Assembly: GCA_012960505.1 (NCBI GenBank)
Contig: DUBC01000016.1
Coordinates: 1-64,000, forward strand
From: Verrucomicrobiales bacterium
GTDB taxonomy: Bacteria > Verrucomicrobiota > Verrucomicrobiia > Verrucomicrobiales > DEV007
DNA: 64,000 nt
Direction of reading: 5' to 3'
Shown here: positions 45,953-53,885 of the stretch, in pieces
Layout of the letters: each line of letters opens with the position of its first letter
Numbering within the stretch: the stretch's first letter is position 1
The notes under the pieces: model-generated
The model's input: only the letters and a program-made list of their open reading frames with translations
Database searches by the model: none
What the model was told of the DNA's origin: nothing
Made by a program: the position numbers and the translations under genes

Positions 45953-46842
45953 TGAACCGCTGTATTATTATATGGTTATTGATGACCTTGGGCATGGTCC
46001 TTTCATGCCGGTCACAGGATACGCCGCTGACGATGGTGCTCGTTCCTGGGCAAGGATGGGAAAAGATGGCAAGTGGAATGAAATTTTGTGATGCTTGCTG
46101 CACTGACAAGAAGGGCAATTTTTATTTTGCAGATGCAGGTAGCAAGGCTCCAATCAAGAGGATCGGATTGGATGGAAAAGTCTCTGATTTTGGTCCTCCT
46201 TTACAGGGTGTGAGCGGGCTCCAATTTGGTGAGGATTCTTTGCTCTATATTTGTCAGGGCAGGACACGGCGCATCTGTGCACTCCGAGGAGGGAAGGATC
46301 TAGAAGTGATTGTGGATAATGTCCGACCCAACGATTTGGTAGTGACTAAGGACAATCACTTGTATTTCACCGAGACTTTTTCGCAGAGAGTTTACCACAT
46401 CGATCTGAGCAAGGAGCAGAAGGTCTTGAAGATTGTTGACAGTGGCATCCTCAAACCGAACGGAATCGCATTGACTCCGAAAGGAGGAACGCTATTTGTT
46501 TCCGATCACCTCGAAAGAGAGGTTTGGTTTTTCAGAATAGATAAAGATAATTCACTAAGTTTTAAGGCTCCTTATGGATCTCTTCGGATACGCGGGAAGA
46601 ATGCTCAAAGTAAAGGGGACGGTTGTGACGTGGACTCATTGGGCCGTTATTATGTGTGCTCGGATTTGGGTATCCAGATGTTTGACCCTACAGCAAGGCT
46701 CGGAGGTGTGATTTTGGGTCCTGACCCGAACAATTCTGTAGTGAGCTTGGCATTTTCAGGTCAGGGACTTCGTTATCTTTATGTCGCGAGCGGAGGATCC
46801 ATTTACCGACGTCAAATGAAGACTCCTGGTGTCGGGAGATGA
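45952..46842 (+). CDS. SMP-30/gluconolactonase-like lipoprotein
   Basis: The ATG at 45952 shares its A with the stop of the esterase gene (TAATG) and places a lipoprotein signal (MNRCIIIWLLMTLGMVLSC) at the start; the product has 296 residues. The body is a beta-propeller with SMP-30 features: CTDKKGNFYFADAGSKAPIKRI, VRPNDLVVTKDNHLYFTETFSQRVYHI, ILKPNGIALTPKGGTLFVSDH, and KGDGCDVDSLGRYYVCSDLGIQMF. Family members hydrolyse sugar lactones with a bound divalent metal. Envelope location and coupling to the esterase suggest joint carbohydrate breakdown. Confidence 0.85.
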   Translation: MNRCIIIWLLMTLGMVLSCRSQDTPLTMVLVPGQGWEKMASGMKFCDACCTDKKGNFYFADAGSKAPIKRIGLDGKVSDFGPPLQGVSGLQFGEDSLLYICQGRTRRICALRGGKDLEVIVDNVRPNDLVVTKDNHLYFTETFSQRVYHIDLSKEQKVLKIVDSGILKPNGIALTPKGGTLFVSDHLEREVWFFRIDKDNSLSFKAPYGSLRIRGKNAQSKGDGCDVDSLGRYYVCSDLGIQMFDPTARLGGVILGPDPNNSVVSLAFSGQGLRYLYVASGGSIYRRQMKTPGVGR

Positions 46843-46872
46843 TTTATGGTTATCTTTGCTGATGACTACGAT

Positions 46873-48537
46873 TTAAGCAGCAGTCTGCATTAAGCTGTGT
46901 GCATGCTGTTGGGCCGATTCTTTTTCTCCACCAAGCATTCGTGCAATCTCAGCGACCCGTTCTTTGCCATCCACTTTCATGATTTCTGACCGTGTACGTC
47001 CTCCGTCCGTGAATTCTTTCTTCACTACATAGTGGGACTTCGATAGGGAAGCTACCTGGGGTAGATGGGAGATAGATATGACCTGATGACTCTTTCCTAG
47101 TGAAGCCATTTTAATTCCAACTGATTGGGCGATTGCTCCTCCGACATTGGCGTCTATTTCATCAAATACTAGTACAGGTATTGCATCCTCGCCCGCTAAA
47201 GTGCTCTTCAATGCAAGCATCACTCGAGACATTTCACCGCTTGATGCAATTGATCGTAATGCTTTGGATGGTTCTCCCGGATTAGGAGCAAAAAGGAATT
47301 CTATACTTTCGGTGCCCATTGAAGTGGGCTTCTCTTTTTTCTCCAGAGAAATCTCAAAAATTGATTTCTTAAATCCTAAGTCTTTCAGTTCGTTTGTAAC
47401 TAAGTTGGCGAGCTTTGGTGAAGCAATGATACGTTTTTTAGTGATTTTTTCAGATATTTTGAGCATTTCTGATTGAGCTTCCTCGATTTCTGTTTCTAGC
47501 CGCTTTAATTCTTCATGCCTATTTTCGTTTTTATTTAATTTTTCATGAGCTGATTCCCTGAAACCGAGAACCTCGCCAAGGCTATTACCGTATTTTCTCT
47601 TCAGCGTTTCAATGAGATCGACTCGGCATTCGATTTCCTCAATCTTTGAAGGTTCCATCTCGATACTGCCAGCATAGGTTTCTAATTGATTTTGTAATTC
47701 CTGAATTTCAACAAGTGCATTTTCAAACTTTTCAGTGTATTCGGTAGCTGATGAATCAAACTTTTCTAATTCTTTGAATGATCGCATGAGCTGCATGAGT
47801 TGATCAATGACTGAATGTTCTTCGCCATGAAGCTCACTGATGATTTTACTTGAGGCTTCCAGTAAGCTCTTGGAATTTCTGCTTATCTGATACATTTTAT
47901 ACAATTCCTCCTCTTCGTCTTCTTTAATGTCTGCTTCATCGATCTCATTGATCTGGTGCTTTAAAAGGTCAATAGATTGTTCGTTACTTCTTTTTGAATT
48001 AATGAGTTCATCATATTCACTCTGAAGGGATTTGAATTTTTTATAGGCCAAAGAATGCTGATTTGTAATTTCTGTTAAACCCGCATAAGCATCGAGTAAT
48101 GAAAGTTGTCTTTCGCTTGAAAATAATGAGTGGTGGTCATGGGGTCCGTGAAGATCAATGAGTAATTTACCTACCTTCTTGAGTGTGTTCAGAGTCACGG
48201 GCGAGCAATTGATGAACTGCTTATTTGTGGCCTTCCTATCAAGGACTCTTCTTATGACTAATTGATTCTCGGAACACGGCTCGAGGCCCGCCGTCTCCAG
48301 TATCGAGTTGATTTCACGGCAATCTTTTAGGTCAAAGATGGCCTCAACGATACAGGTATTTTCTCCGGTCCTTATCAGTTCGGTGTCAGCTCTCTGGCCC
48401 ACGATCAGTTTTAGTGCTCCAATGACCATGGATTTTCCCGATCCCGTTTCGCCCGTGATACCGATCAGTCCAGATCCCATTTCCCACACGACCTCTTCGA
48501 TCAGTGCCAAATTATTGATTTTAAGTAATGTAAGCAT
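46873..48537 (-). CDS. recN: DNA repair protein RecN
   Basis: The ATG at 48537 (MLTLLKINNLALIEEVVWEM) gives 554 residues and the family-typical terminus; the longer ORF from 48576 would start 2 nt from the LexA box. RecN is an SMC-like ATPase acting at double-strand breaks. Visible are Walker A GETGSGKS at residues 29-36, the long coiled-coil arms (about 155-370), the signature SSGEMSRVMLALK, Walker B VLVFDEIDANVGG and the switch ISHLPQVAS. It is preceded by a perfect Verrucomicrobia-type LexA box, so it should be induced by DNA damage. Confidence 0.96.
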   Translation of the reverse strand: MLTLLKINNLALIEEVVWEMGSGLIGITGETGSGKSMVIGALKLIVGQRADTELIRTGENTCIVEAIFDLKDCREINSILETAGLEPCSENQLVIRRVLDRKATNKQFINCSPVTLNTLKKVGKLLIDLHGPHDHHSLFSSERQLSLLDAYAGLTEITNQHSLAYKKFKSLQSEYDELINSKRSNEQSIDLLKHQINEIDEADIKEDEEEELYKMYQISRNSKSLLEASSKIISELHGEEHSVIDQLMQLMRSFKELEKFDSSATEYTEKFENALVEIQELQNQLETYAGSIEMEPSKIEEIECRVDLIETLKRKYGNSLGEVLGFRESAHEKLNKNENRHEELKRLETEIEEAQSEMLKISEKITKKRIIASPKLANLVTNELKDLGFKKSIFEISLEKKEKPTSMGTESIEFLFAPNPGEPSKALRSIASSGEMSRVMLALKSTLAGEDAIPVLVFDEIDANVGGAIAQSVGIKMASLGKSHQVISISHLPQVASLSKSHYVVKKEFTDGGRTRSEIMKVDGKERVAEIARMLGGEKESAQQHAHSLMQTAA

Positions 48538-48577
48538 TGTCTGAAATTTGCCCACACAGTATGTACAAATACACAAG

Positions 48578-48591
48578 TGTTCAAGTGAACA
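48578..48591. promoter_or_regulatory. LexA (SOS) box upstream of recN
   Basis: TGTTCAAGTGAACA is an exact match to TGTTC-N4-GAACA, which I recall as the LexA motif described for Verrucomicrobia. It lies 40 nt upstream of the recN ATG and in the divergent gap with the metallo-hydrolase gene at 48675. recN is a classical SOS gene. Confidence 0.8.
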
Positions 48592-48674
48592 ATATAACTT
48601 AATATTTAAGAAAACAGTATTTTAGCCCTTTATATACTTATGGAATGAGCTGAATCTTTAATTAGAAGCATTTT

Positions 48675-49457
48675 ATGCAGGAACTTGAGGTCATATTTTT
48701 AGGATCAGGCACTTCGGTCGGTGTGCCCATGGTGGGCTGTACCTGTGAAGTATGTGAATCTCCAGACCCTAAAGACAAACGACTCAGGACCTCCATCCTC
48801 ATCAAAACGAATGAGAAGAGTGTGCTCGTTGATTGTGGGCCCGATCTGAGGCAGCAGTGCCTGAGGGAGGACATAGCGAGTTTGGACGCTGTATTAATTA
48901 CTCATCCTCACGCTGATCACATCATGGGTCTGGATGACCTGAGGCGGTTCACTCCTCGTGCTGATGATACTCTTCCCATCTATTCTCAACCAAGCTGCAT
49001 TGAAGCTCTCAGTAAGTGCTTCTTTTATATTTTTAATGGTGAGAACCGTTATCCTGGTTACTTCAAGCCCGATGCTATACCTGTTGAAGGATCCTTTAAT
49101 TTATTCGAAATGAAGGTGATTCCTGTTCCTGTTGAGCATGGCAAGGTGGAGTGCATTGGCTATGTGTTCTGTCGGGACAATTCTCCTCTTCTCGGTTATG
49201 TTCCGGACTGCAAAAAAATTCATAAGGATGGGATGAATGCATTAAAAAACGTTGAGTGCCTTATAATTGATGGGCTCAGACACACTCCCCATCCTACTCA
49301 TATTTCTGTTTCAGAAGCAGTTGAGATATCTCAGGAATTGAATGCAAAGCAGACCTGGTTGACTCATATTTCTCATGATGTGATGCATGAAAGAGATGAG
49401 TCGAACCTTCCTGAGAATGTTCGTATCGCTTACGATGGATTAAAATTAAGCCTGTGA
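48675..49457 (+). CDS. MBL-fold metallo-hydrolase (PhnP-like)
   Basis: The 260-residue product is cytosolic and has the metallo-beta-lactamase motif HPHADH at residues 77-82 with the flanking TSILIKTNEKSVLVDCGPDLRQQ. SGTSVGVPMVGCTCEVC opens the protein as in PhnP/YycJ-related phosphodiesterases, where the Cys residues can bind a structural zinc. Later metal ligands are in VPVEHGK, LIIDGLRH and THISHD. PhnP cleaves cyclic ribose phosphates, but no phn genes are nearby, so the substrate is open. It is divergent from recN. Confidence 0.82.
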   Translation: MQELEVIFLGSGTSVGVPMVGCTCEVCESPDPKDKRLRTSILIKTNEKSVLVDCGPDLRQQCLREDIASLDAVLITHPHADHIMGLDDLRRFTPRADDTLPIYSQPSCIEALSKCFFYIFNGENRYPGYFKPDAIPVEGSFNLFEMKVIPVPVEHGKVECIGYVFCRDNSPLLGYVPDCKKIHKDGMNALKNVECLIIDGLRHTPHPTHISVSEAVEISQELNAKQTWLTHISHDVMHERDESNLPENVRIAYDGLKLSL

Positions 49458-49545
49458 TTTCTTGCTGTCTGAGATCAGGTCGAAGTTACAAAGTTAGAAG
49501 AATTTTGTAATTGGTTAGAAATTAATGGGGTGTTAAGATTTTAGG

Positions 49546-50481
49546 ATGAGGATTCTAATATTCTTTTTCATTGTTCTGGGATCAGTGTGCAATGCAGAAC
49601 TAAGAACTTGGACTGCGGTTAACGGCAAAAAGGTAGAAGCTGAGTTCGTTTCCAATAATGATGGGCAGATCAGCCTTAAGATGAAGACAGGAAAAGTTTT
49701 CAAGGTGCCGCTCAATAAACTTTCTAAAGCTGATCAGGATTTTATTGCAGCGAAGTCTTCTCCGCCAGAACCAGCAAAAGGAGAAGCACCTGTTAATTCC
49801 AATTCAAAGCAATCAGAGGAAGTGTTAATTGATTCTGATTTATGGTATGTGGTTGAAGATGGAACAGTAAAGATAATACAGAATCGATCGGGAGGGTTGT
49901 TGGGCAATCCTGGGACCAGACTTCCTGAGAAGATTGATGGAAAACCGGTTACCAGTATTGGGCCTAAAGCGTATGCCGGTACTGACCAGCGAGTTTTCAT
50001 TATTCCCGATACCGTCACCGACATTGGAGAAGAAGCGTTCGCAAACTGCTTCAGCACACTAAGGGAGGTTAAAATTGGCAAAAACGTTACCAGCATCGGC
50101 AAGGGGACTTTCCGTTTTTCAATGCCTTTGAAAAGCATCACGATTCCTGGTAGTGTTGTAAACATTGGAGAAGAGGCTTTCTTCGGTTGTAGGACTTTGG
50201 CAGATATTACGCTTAATGAAGGTGTGACCTCCATTGGTGAAAAAGCCTTTGTTAACACCTATATTAAAGGAATAACGATTCCCAAAAGTATTAAGAGTGT
50301 GGGAAAAGACGCCTTTGAATCGTGCAGCCGACTAACTACTGTAACGTTTCTTGGAGATGCTCCTGAAGAAGTGGGACGGGTTTTTTCTAGTAAAGTAATT
50401 ATCTACCGCAAAGCCGACGCGAAGGGCTGGGGTGAGACTTGGGGTGGTAAGCCCGTAAAGCTGATCAGCGAGAAGCCTTAG
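49546..50481 (+). CDS. Secreted SHD1-domain protein with BspA-type leucine-rich repeats
   Basis: The 311-residue product has a signal peptide (MRILIFFFIVLGSVCNA). Residues about 20-66 match SHD1 (LRTWTAVNGKKVEAEFVSNNDGQISLKMKTGKVFKVPLNKLSKADQDFI), a small beta domain frequent in secreted planctomycete and verrucomicrobial proteins. From about residue 125 there are BspA-type LRR_5 units (SIGPKAYAGTD, DIGEEAFANCFSTLREVKIGKNVTSIGKGTF, NIGEEAFFGCRTLADITLNEGVTSIGEKAF). It is presumably a binding or adhesion protein; no enzyme motif is seen. Confidence 0.8.
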   Translation: MRILIFFFIVLGSVCNAELRTWTAVNGKKVEAEFVSNNDGQISLKMKTGKVFKVPLNKLSKADQDFIAAKSSPPEPAKGEAPVNSNSKQSEEVLIDSDLWYVVEDGTVKIIQNRSGGLLGNPGTRLPEKIDGKPVTSIGPKAYAGTDQRVFIIPDTVTDIGEEAFANCFSTLREVKIGKNVTSIGKGTFRFSMPLKSITIPGSVVNIGEEAFFGCRTLADITLNEGVTSIGEKAFVNTYIKGITIPKSIKSVGKDAFESCSRLTTVTFLGDAPEEVGRVFSSKVIIYRKADAKGWGETWGGKPVKLISEKP

Positions 50482-50558
50482 CCTAATTCTTTTCCAGTCT
50501 TCATCCTTTCCCACATTGTTTTATTAGATATACGATCAAGAACCTATCGCAGGGCATC

Positions 50559-51698
50559 ATGAAATATATCCCGATCACAAAAATCGCAGCCATTTTTATT
50601 ATTTCGATCTTTTCTCAGGCGCAGGGCGATGAATCCAATAAACAGGGCGGGTTCATGCTGGGTGCTTATTACTATCCTTGGTATGACGCGCCAAAAAATG
50701 AAAATGATATCGGGTGGATGAAAAAGGCTTTGCGGGGAAGGTTAAAGCCAGTGCAGCTTCCTAAATTAGGTGTTTATGATAGCCGCGACCCTAAAGTAAT
50801 TAAGGATCATATTGAACAGTCTAAGCATGCTAGAATTGATTTTTGGTCAGTGAGTTGGTGGGGAAAGAACCGTCAGGATAAAACATTCAAGGACCACATC
50901 CTAAAGCATCCTGATGCCGCTAAGCTGAAATATGCCGTCCTCTATGAATCTACTGGGCGATTAGGTTCGATGAGGAGCCCAAGCTATAAAAATTTAGTGC
51001 CTGATTTTGATTACTTTAATGAGCAGTATTTTAATCACCCGAATTATCTTAAAGTTGATGGGAAGCCTGTAGTGTTTATATACCTGACCCGTGTTTACTT
51101 CAGGCGTGATGACGGTAAGAAAGCTTTGAAGTTTCTGCGACTTAAATACCCGAACCTATACATTGTTGGGGATGATGTTTTTGGTCCCAATTATCCTGCC
51201 AGTGCGGCGAGTCAGTGGAACGCTATAACTGCATACGATGTCTATGGTCAATCAACTAAAATCACTAGAGGCACAAAGGCTGGAATAGAGCGTTTAAAAA
51301 AGAACTATTCTTCAGCAAAGATCAAAGCCAATAAAGTTGGCGCCGGGTTTGTGCCTGCTATTGCTCCTGGTTACAATGACCGTGCTGTGCGCAAAGGGAA
51401 CCCTGGTAGGTCACGTTTTTTTGACGATGTTAAAGGATCAAAAGAAGGTGATCTTTTTCGTTCTATGATTAAAGACGTTGCGATGCCGCTAGCCGATCCG
51501 AAAGCTAAGAAAATGATCATGGTTACCTCTTTTAATGAATGGTATGAGGATACCCAGATTGAACCGACTTCAGGGAAAGCCAAATCGCCAGTTTCAAAGG
51601 ATGATTCAGAGTCAGGGAATTACTTCACAGAAGATAATCTCTACCATGACTATGGCTCTCTCTACCTTGATATTCTTCGTTCAGAATTCGGGCAATGA
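50559..51698 (+). CDS. Secreted GH99-like glycoside hydrolase domain protein
   Basis: The 379-residue product has a signal peptide (to about residue 24). The mature part opens FMLGAYYYPWYDAPKN, then ARIDFWSVSWWGKNRQD, YLKVDGKPVVFIYLTRVYFRR, NAITAYDVYGQS and MVTSFNEWYEDTQIEPT, which together match the TIM-barrel GH99 (endo-alpha-mannosidase/mannanase) and WsaF-like GH99 relatives. The EWYEDTQIEPT end is the conserved acid-containing segment. It probably acts on mannose-containing glycans outside the cell, but substrate specificity cannot be read from sequence. Confidence 0.8.
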   Translation: MKYIPITKIAAIFIISIFSQAQGDESNKQGGFMLGAYYYPWYDAPKNENDIGWMKKALRGRLKPVQLPKLGVYDSRDPKVIKDHIEQSKHARIDFWSVSWWGKNRQDKTFKDHILKHPDAAKLKYAVLYESTGRLGSMRSPSYKNLVPDFDYFNEQYFNHPNYLKVDGKPVVFIYLTRVYFRRDDGKKALKFLRLKYPNLYIVGDDVFGPNYPASAASQWNAITAYDVYGQSTKITRGTKAGIERLKKNYSSAKIKANKVGAGFVPAIAPGYNDRAVRKGNPGRSRFFDDVKGSKEGDLFRSMIKDVAMPLADPKAKKMIMVTSFNEWYEDTQIEPTSGKAKSPVSKDDSESGNYFTEDNLYHDYGSLYLDILRSEFGQ

Positions 51699-51708
51699 TT
51701 GATTGCGG

Positions 51709-51728
51709 CATGCTCAAATCTGAGCATG
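51709..51728. terminator. Bidirectional hairpin between GH99-like gene and apbE
   Basis: CATGCTCA/TGAGCATG form a perfect 8-bp stem with a 4-nt loop, centred between two converging genes. The T-tract is weak on both sides, so termination strength is uncertain. Confidence 0.45.
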
Positions 51729-51731
51729 GGG

Positions 51732-52718
51732 TTAATTGCCTTTGTTGTTATCCTCTTTAACTAACCACCTTTCAAATTGTGGGTTCCCTTCCATGCCCTG
51801 ATCGGACTGAATGCAGACATCAACTTCATGGAATTTTGAAGAGAAATTTAGACCCTCATCCACTCCAAGAATATAACAGATGGTGCTATGGATTCCGGCT
51901 TCAAGGCAGCTCTTGGCGATTACACTGACTGAATTAACTCCGTTACTGGTTGGCCATCCTGAATGAGGGTCAATGATGTGGCCGTACCTCTTATTATTGT
52001 GCATGAAGTGTCTCGCGTAAGTGCCTGATGATGAGACGGCTCGATCGTTGATCGCGAGGCTTGCGAGACAATTCCCTGGGTTCTTCCCGTCCTCAATTCC
52101 GATGTGCCAGAACTCGTGCTCTCCATTGCCTCCACACGCGTAGATGTCTCTTCCAAGATCGATAAGAACATCTTCAATGTTATGGCGTCGGGAGATTTCG
52201 ATGAGGGCATCGACAGCGAGCTCTTTTCCAAATCCTCCAAAATCAAGGCCCATGCCTTTCTCGGGTAAGAAGATTGCACCTTCACGTCGCTCGACCTTAT
52301 CCCAGCCTGTCAGTCGAAGAGCTTCTTGGATATTATCTTCAGTTGGTAGTTGTTGATGAATTTTCTTCCAGTCCCAGATCTTGGCGAGAGGCAACATTGT
52401 GGCATCCAAAATACCATCACTTTTTCTAAACACCTCATCCGCCACGTTAAGTAGTCGCTCCGCATCGTCATCGGTTTCGATCCAGGATTGACCGGCAGCT
52501 TCATTGATTTTTGAAACAAGAGAAGTGTCTAGGTAGCGGGAATACTTTTCTTCAAAATTTTTAATCCAATCCAAAGTATCGGCAGCAAATTGAAGCGCTT
52601 GTCTTTCTGACTCTAACCGTATCTTTACATGGCATTTTGTTCCGAGCGCGCGGAAATTGAGTTCCCGTACTCCTAGAGGATTAGGTGTTAGAAATTTGCT
52701 CAGGTTCGGAGCACTCAT
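51732..52718 (-). CDS. apbE: FAD:protein FMN transferase
   Basis: The 328-residue product transfers FMN from FAD to a Thr or Ser of target proteins. Family motifs are FRALGTKCHVKI at the start, GLDFGGFGKELAVDALIE (usually GGxxKGxxxD; here E replaces G), NDRAVSSSGTYARHF, and YGHIIDPHSGWPTSNGVNSVSVIAKSCLEAG. There is no signal peptide or lipobox at the N-terminus (MSAPNLSKFLTPNPLGV), unlike typical periplasmic ApbE, so it may work in the cytosol or the start may be wrong. It is the last gene of a four-gene operon that includes a protein with a matching flavinylation motif. Confidence 0.93.
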   Translation of the reverse strand: MSAPNLSKFLTPNPLGVRELNFRALGTKCHVKIRLESERQALQFAADTLDWIKNFEEKYSRYLDTSLVSKINEAAGQSWIETDDDAERLLNVADEVFRKSDGILDATMLPLAKIWDWKKIHQQLPTEDNIQEALRLTGWDKVERREGAIFLPEKGMGLDFGGFGKELAVDALIEISRRHNIEDVLIDLGRDIYACGGNGEHEFWHIGIEDGKNPGNCLASLAINDRAVSSSGTYARHFMHNNKRYGHIIDPHSGWPTSNGVNSVSVIAKSCLEAGIHSTICYILGVDEGLNFSSKFHEVDVCIQSDQGMEGNPQFERWLVKEDNNKGN

Positions 52719-52727
52719 GAGTTGTTC

Positions 52728-53885
52728 CTAAAATTTGATTTGAGCAGTGATGCTAAAAGTGTTGGCCGTAGGATACGCTTGTGAAGGCGCTGAATCAGTT
52801 CCAACACCTTCCATCGCATAATGCTCGTAAGCTCCGGAAACAGAGAGGTTCTCATTGACTTTATAATTGATCTTAAGGCCTATACTTGTTGAGCGGAGGG
52901 ATGACAAACGGTAGTCCGCTGAGTAGTTGGGACTACTGCCGTTAGGTTCATATGCCGGAGTATCAATATTGAGTTGGTTTAGACTTTTTACGAAAAAGTC
53001 GGCACTGTTCTGATTGTAGAATCTATAAAAAGGCGATATGAGGAGTTTATCATTAACTTCTTGGCGCCATTCTACTTCCGCGGTTTGTGAGAAGATTCCA
53101 TAGTCATCGTTGGATAGGCGAAAGGCGGCTTTGAGTGTTCCTTTGAGTGATTCAAAGTAATGCTTAGTCTCCTGATGGAGGACTTGTCTTGTACGACTAT
53201 CGGGTCTGTTCTCCCTATAAATATTAACGATGGGGACACTGATTCCCGGGGCAATCACAAAGTCTTCGTTTCTTTGAACTACCTTATAAGGATCGTTAAG
53301 ATAACCTTCTGCGTATCCGAGAGTGAGGTCTGCAGAAACAACTGTGTTTTTACCTAGAAGTTGGGTCACTCCGGCAAATATGTCATAGCTGTCTTTTTTC
53401 TCATCATCTAGGAAAGGAACTTTGACAACATCATCAAGATAATTGAATCCAAATGCTAGGGTCGTGTTACCCAGATTATAATCCTTTTCGTAGTTGATTG
53501 AAATACCGCTCGAGAAATAGTCGGACTCCTCGCTCTTTGAGAGTTCAAGTTCCAGCCTCTGATCTCCCAAACTGTGTCCTAGTGCGGCCAGGATGCCTGT
53601 CCTGACGTCTTCTAGGTCTGAGGTGAATGGCTGATTTCCTCCTGGAAGCGCGCCCGTAGGTGATGATCCTGTGATAGCGTCATTCAGGAGCTGGAACTTG
53701 AATGTCGATTCATCGCTAAGGTCAATCTTTCCCCTGAAGTAATTGGCTTCGACCCTGATCCTCTCACTGCCCTCATCGTATATTTGAAATCCATAATCAT
53801 ATTCCTGGCCCAATTCATTGGCCCTTGAGCTTACCCAAGGCAAGAGACAGGTCAGGATGATCGGCCGATGATAATTGCTAATCAT
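52728..53885 (-). CDS. DUF3570 outer-membrane beta-barrel protein
   Basis: The 385-residue product has a short signal peptide (MISNYHRPIILTCLLPWVSSRA). The mature protein is an array of alternating amphipathic beta strands (about 14-18 segments) and ends in a C-terminal phenylalanine strand (NTFSITAQIKF), typical of outer-membrane barrels. The pattern and its neighbours match DUF3570, a family of unknown function that I recall being encoded beside apbE and DUF4266. Its start codon follows directly after the stop of the preceding gene (TGAATG), showing tight coupling. I infer that it is the outer-membrane component of a flavin-dependent redox or transport module. Confidence 0.8.
   Translation of the reverse strand: MISNYHRPIILTCLLPWVSSRANELGQEYDYGFQIYDEGSERIRVEANYFRGKIDLSDESTFKFQLLNDAITGSSPTGALPGGNQPFTSDLEDVRTGILAALGHSLGDQRLELELSKSEESDYFSSGISINYEKDYNLGNTTLAFGFNYLDDVVKVPFLDDEKKDSYDIFAGVTQLLGKNTVVSADLTLGYAEGYLNDPYKVVQRNEDFVIAPGISVPIVNIYRENRPDSRTRQVLHQETKHYFESLKGTLKAAFRLSNDDYGIFSQTAEVEWRQEVNDKLLISPFYRFYNQNSADFFVKSLNQLNIDTPAYEPNGSSPNYSADYRLSSLRSTSIGLKINYKVNENLSVSGAYEHYAMEGVGTDSAPSQAYPTANTFSITAQIKF

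Noticed and set aside
45846..46091. 81-codon ORF across the esterase/SMP-30 junction
   Set aside because: It lies out of frame with both well-supported genes, which are themselves coupled by TAATG.
49734..50258. 174-codon antisense ORF over the SHD1/LRR gene
   Set aside because: The plus-strand gene has a signal peptide, known domains and repeats; the antisense product shows no family feature and mirrors the LRR periodicity.
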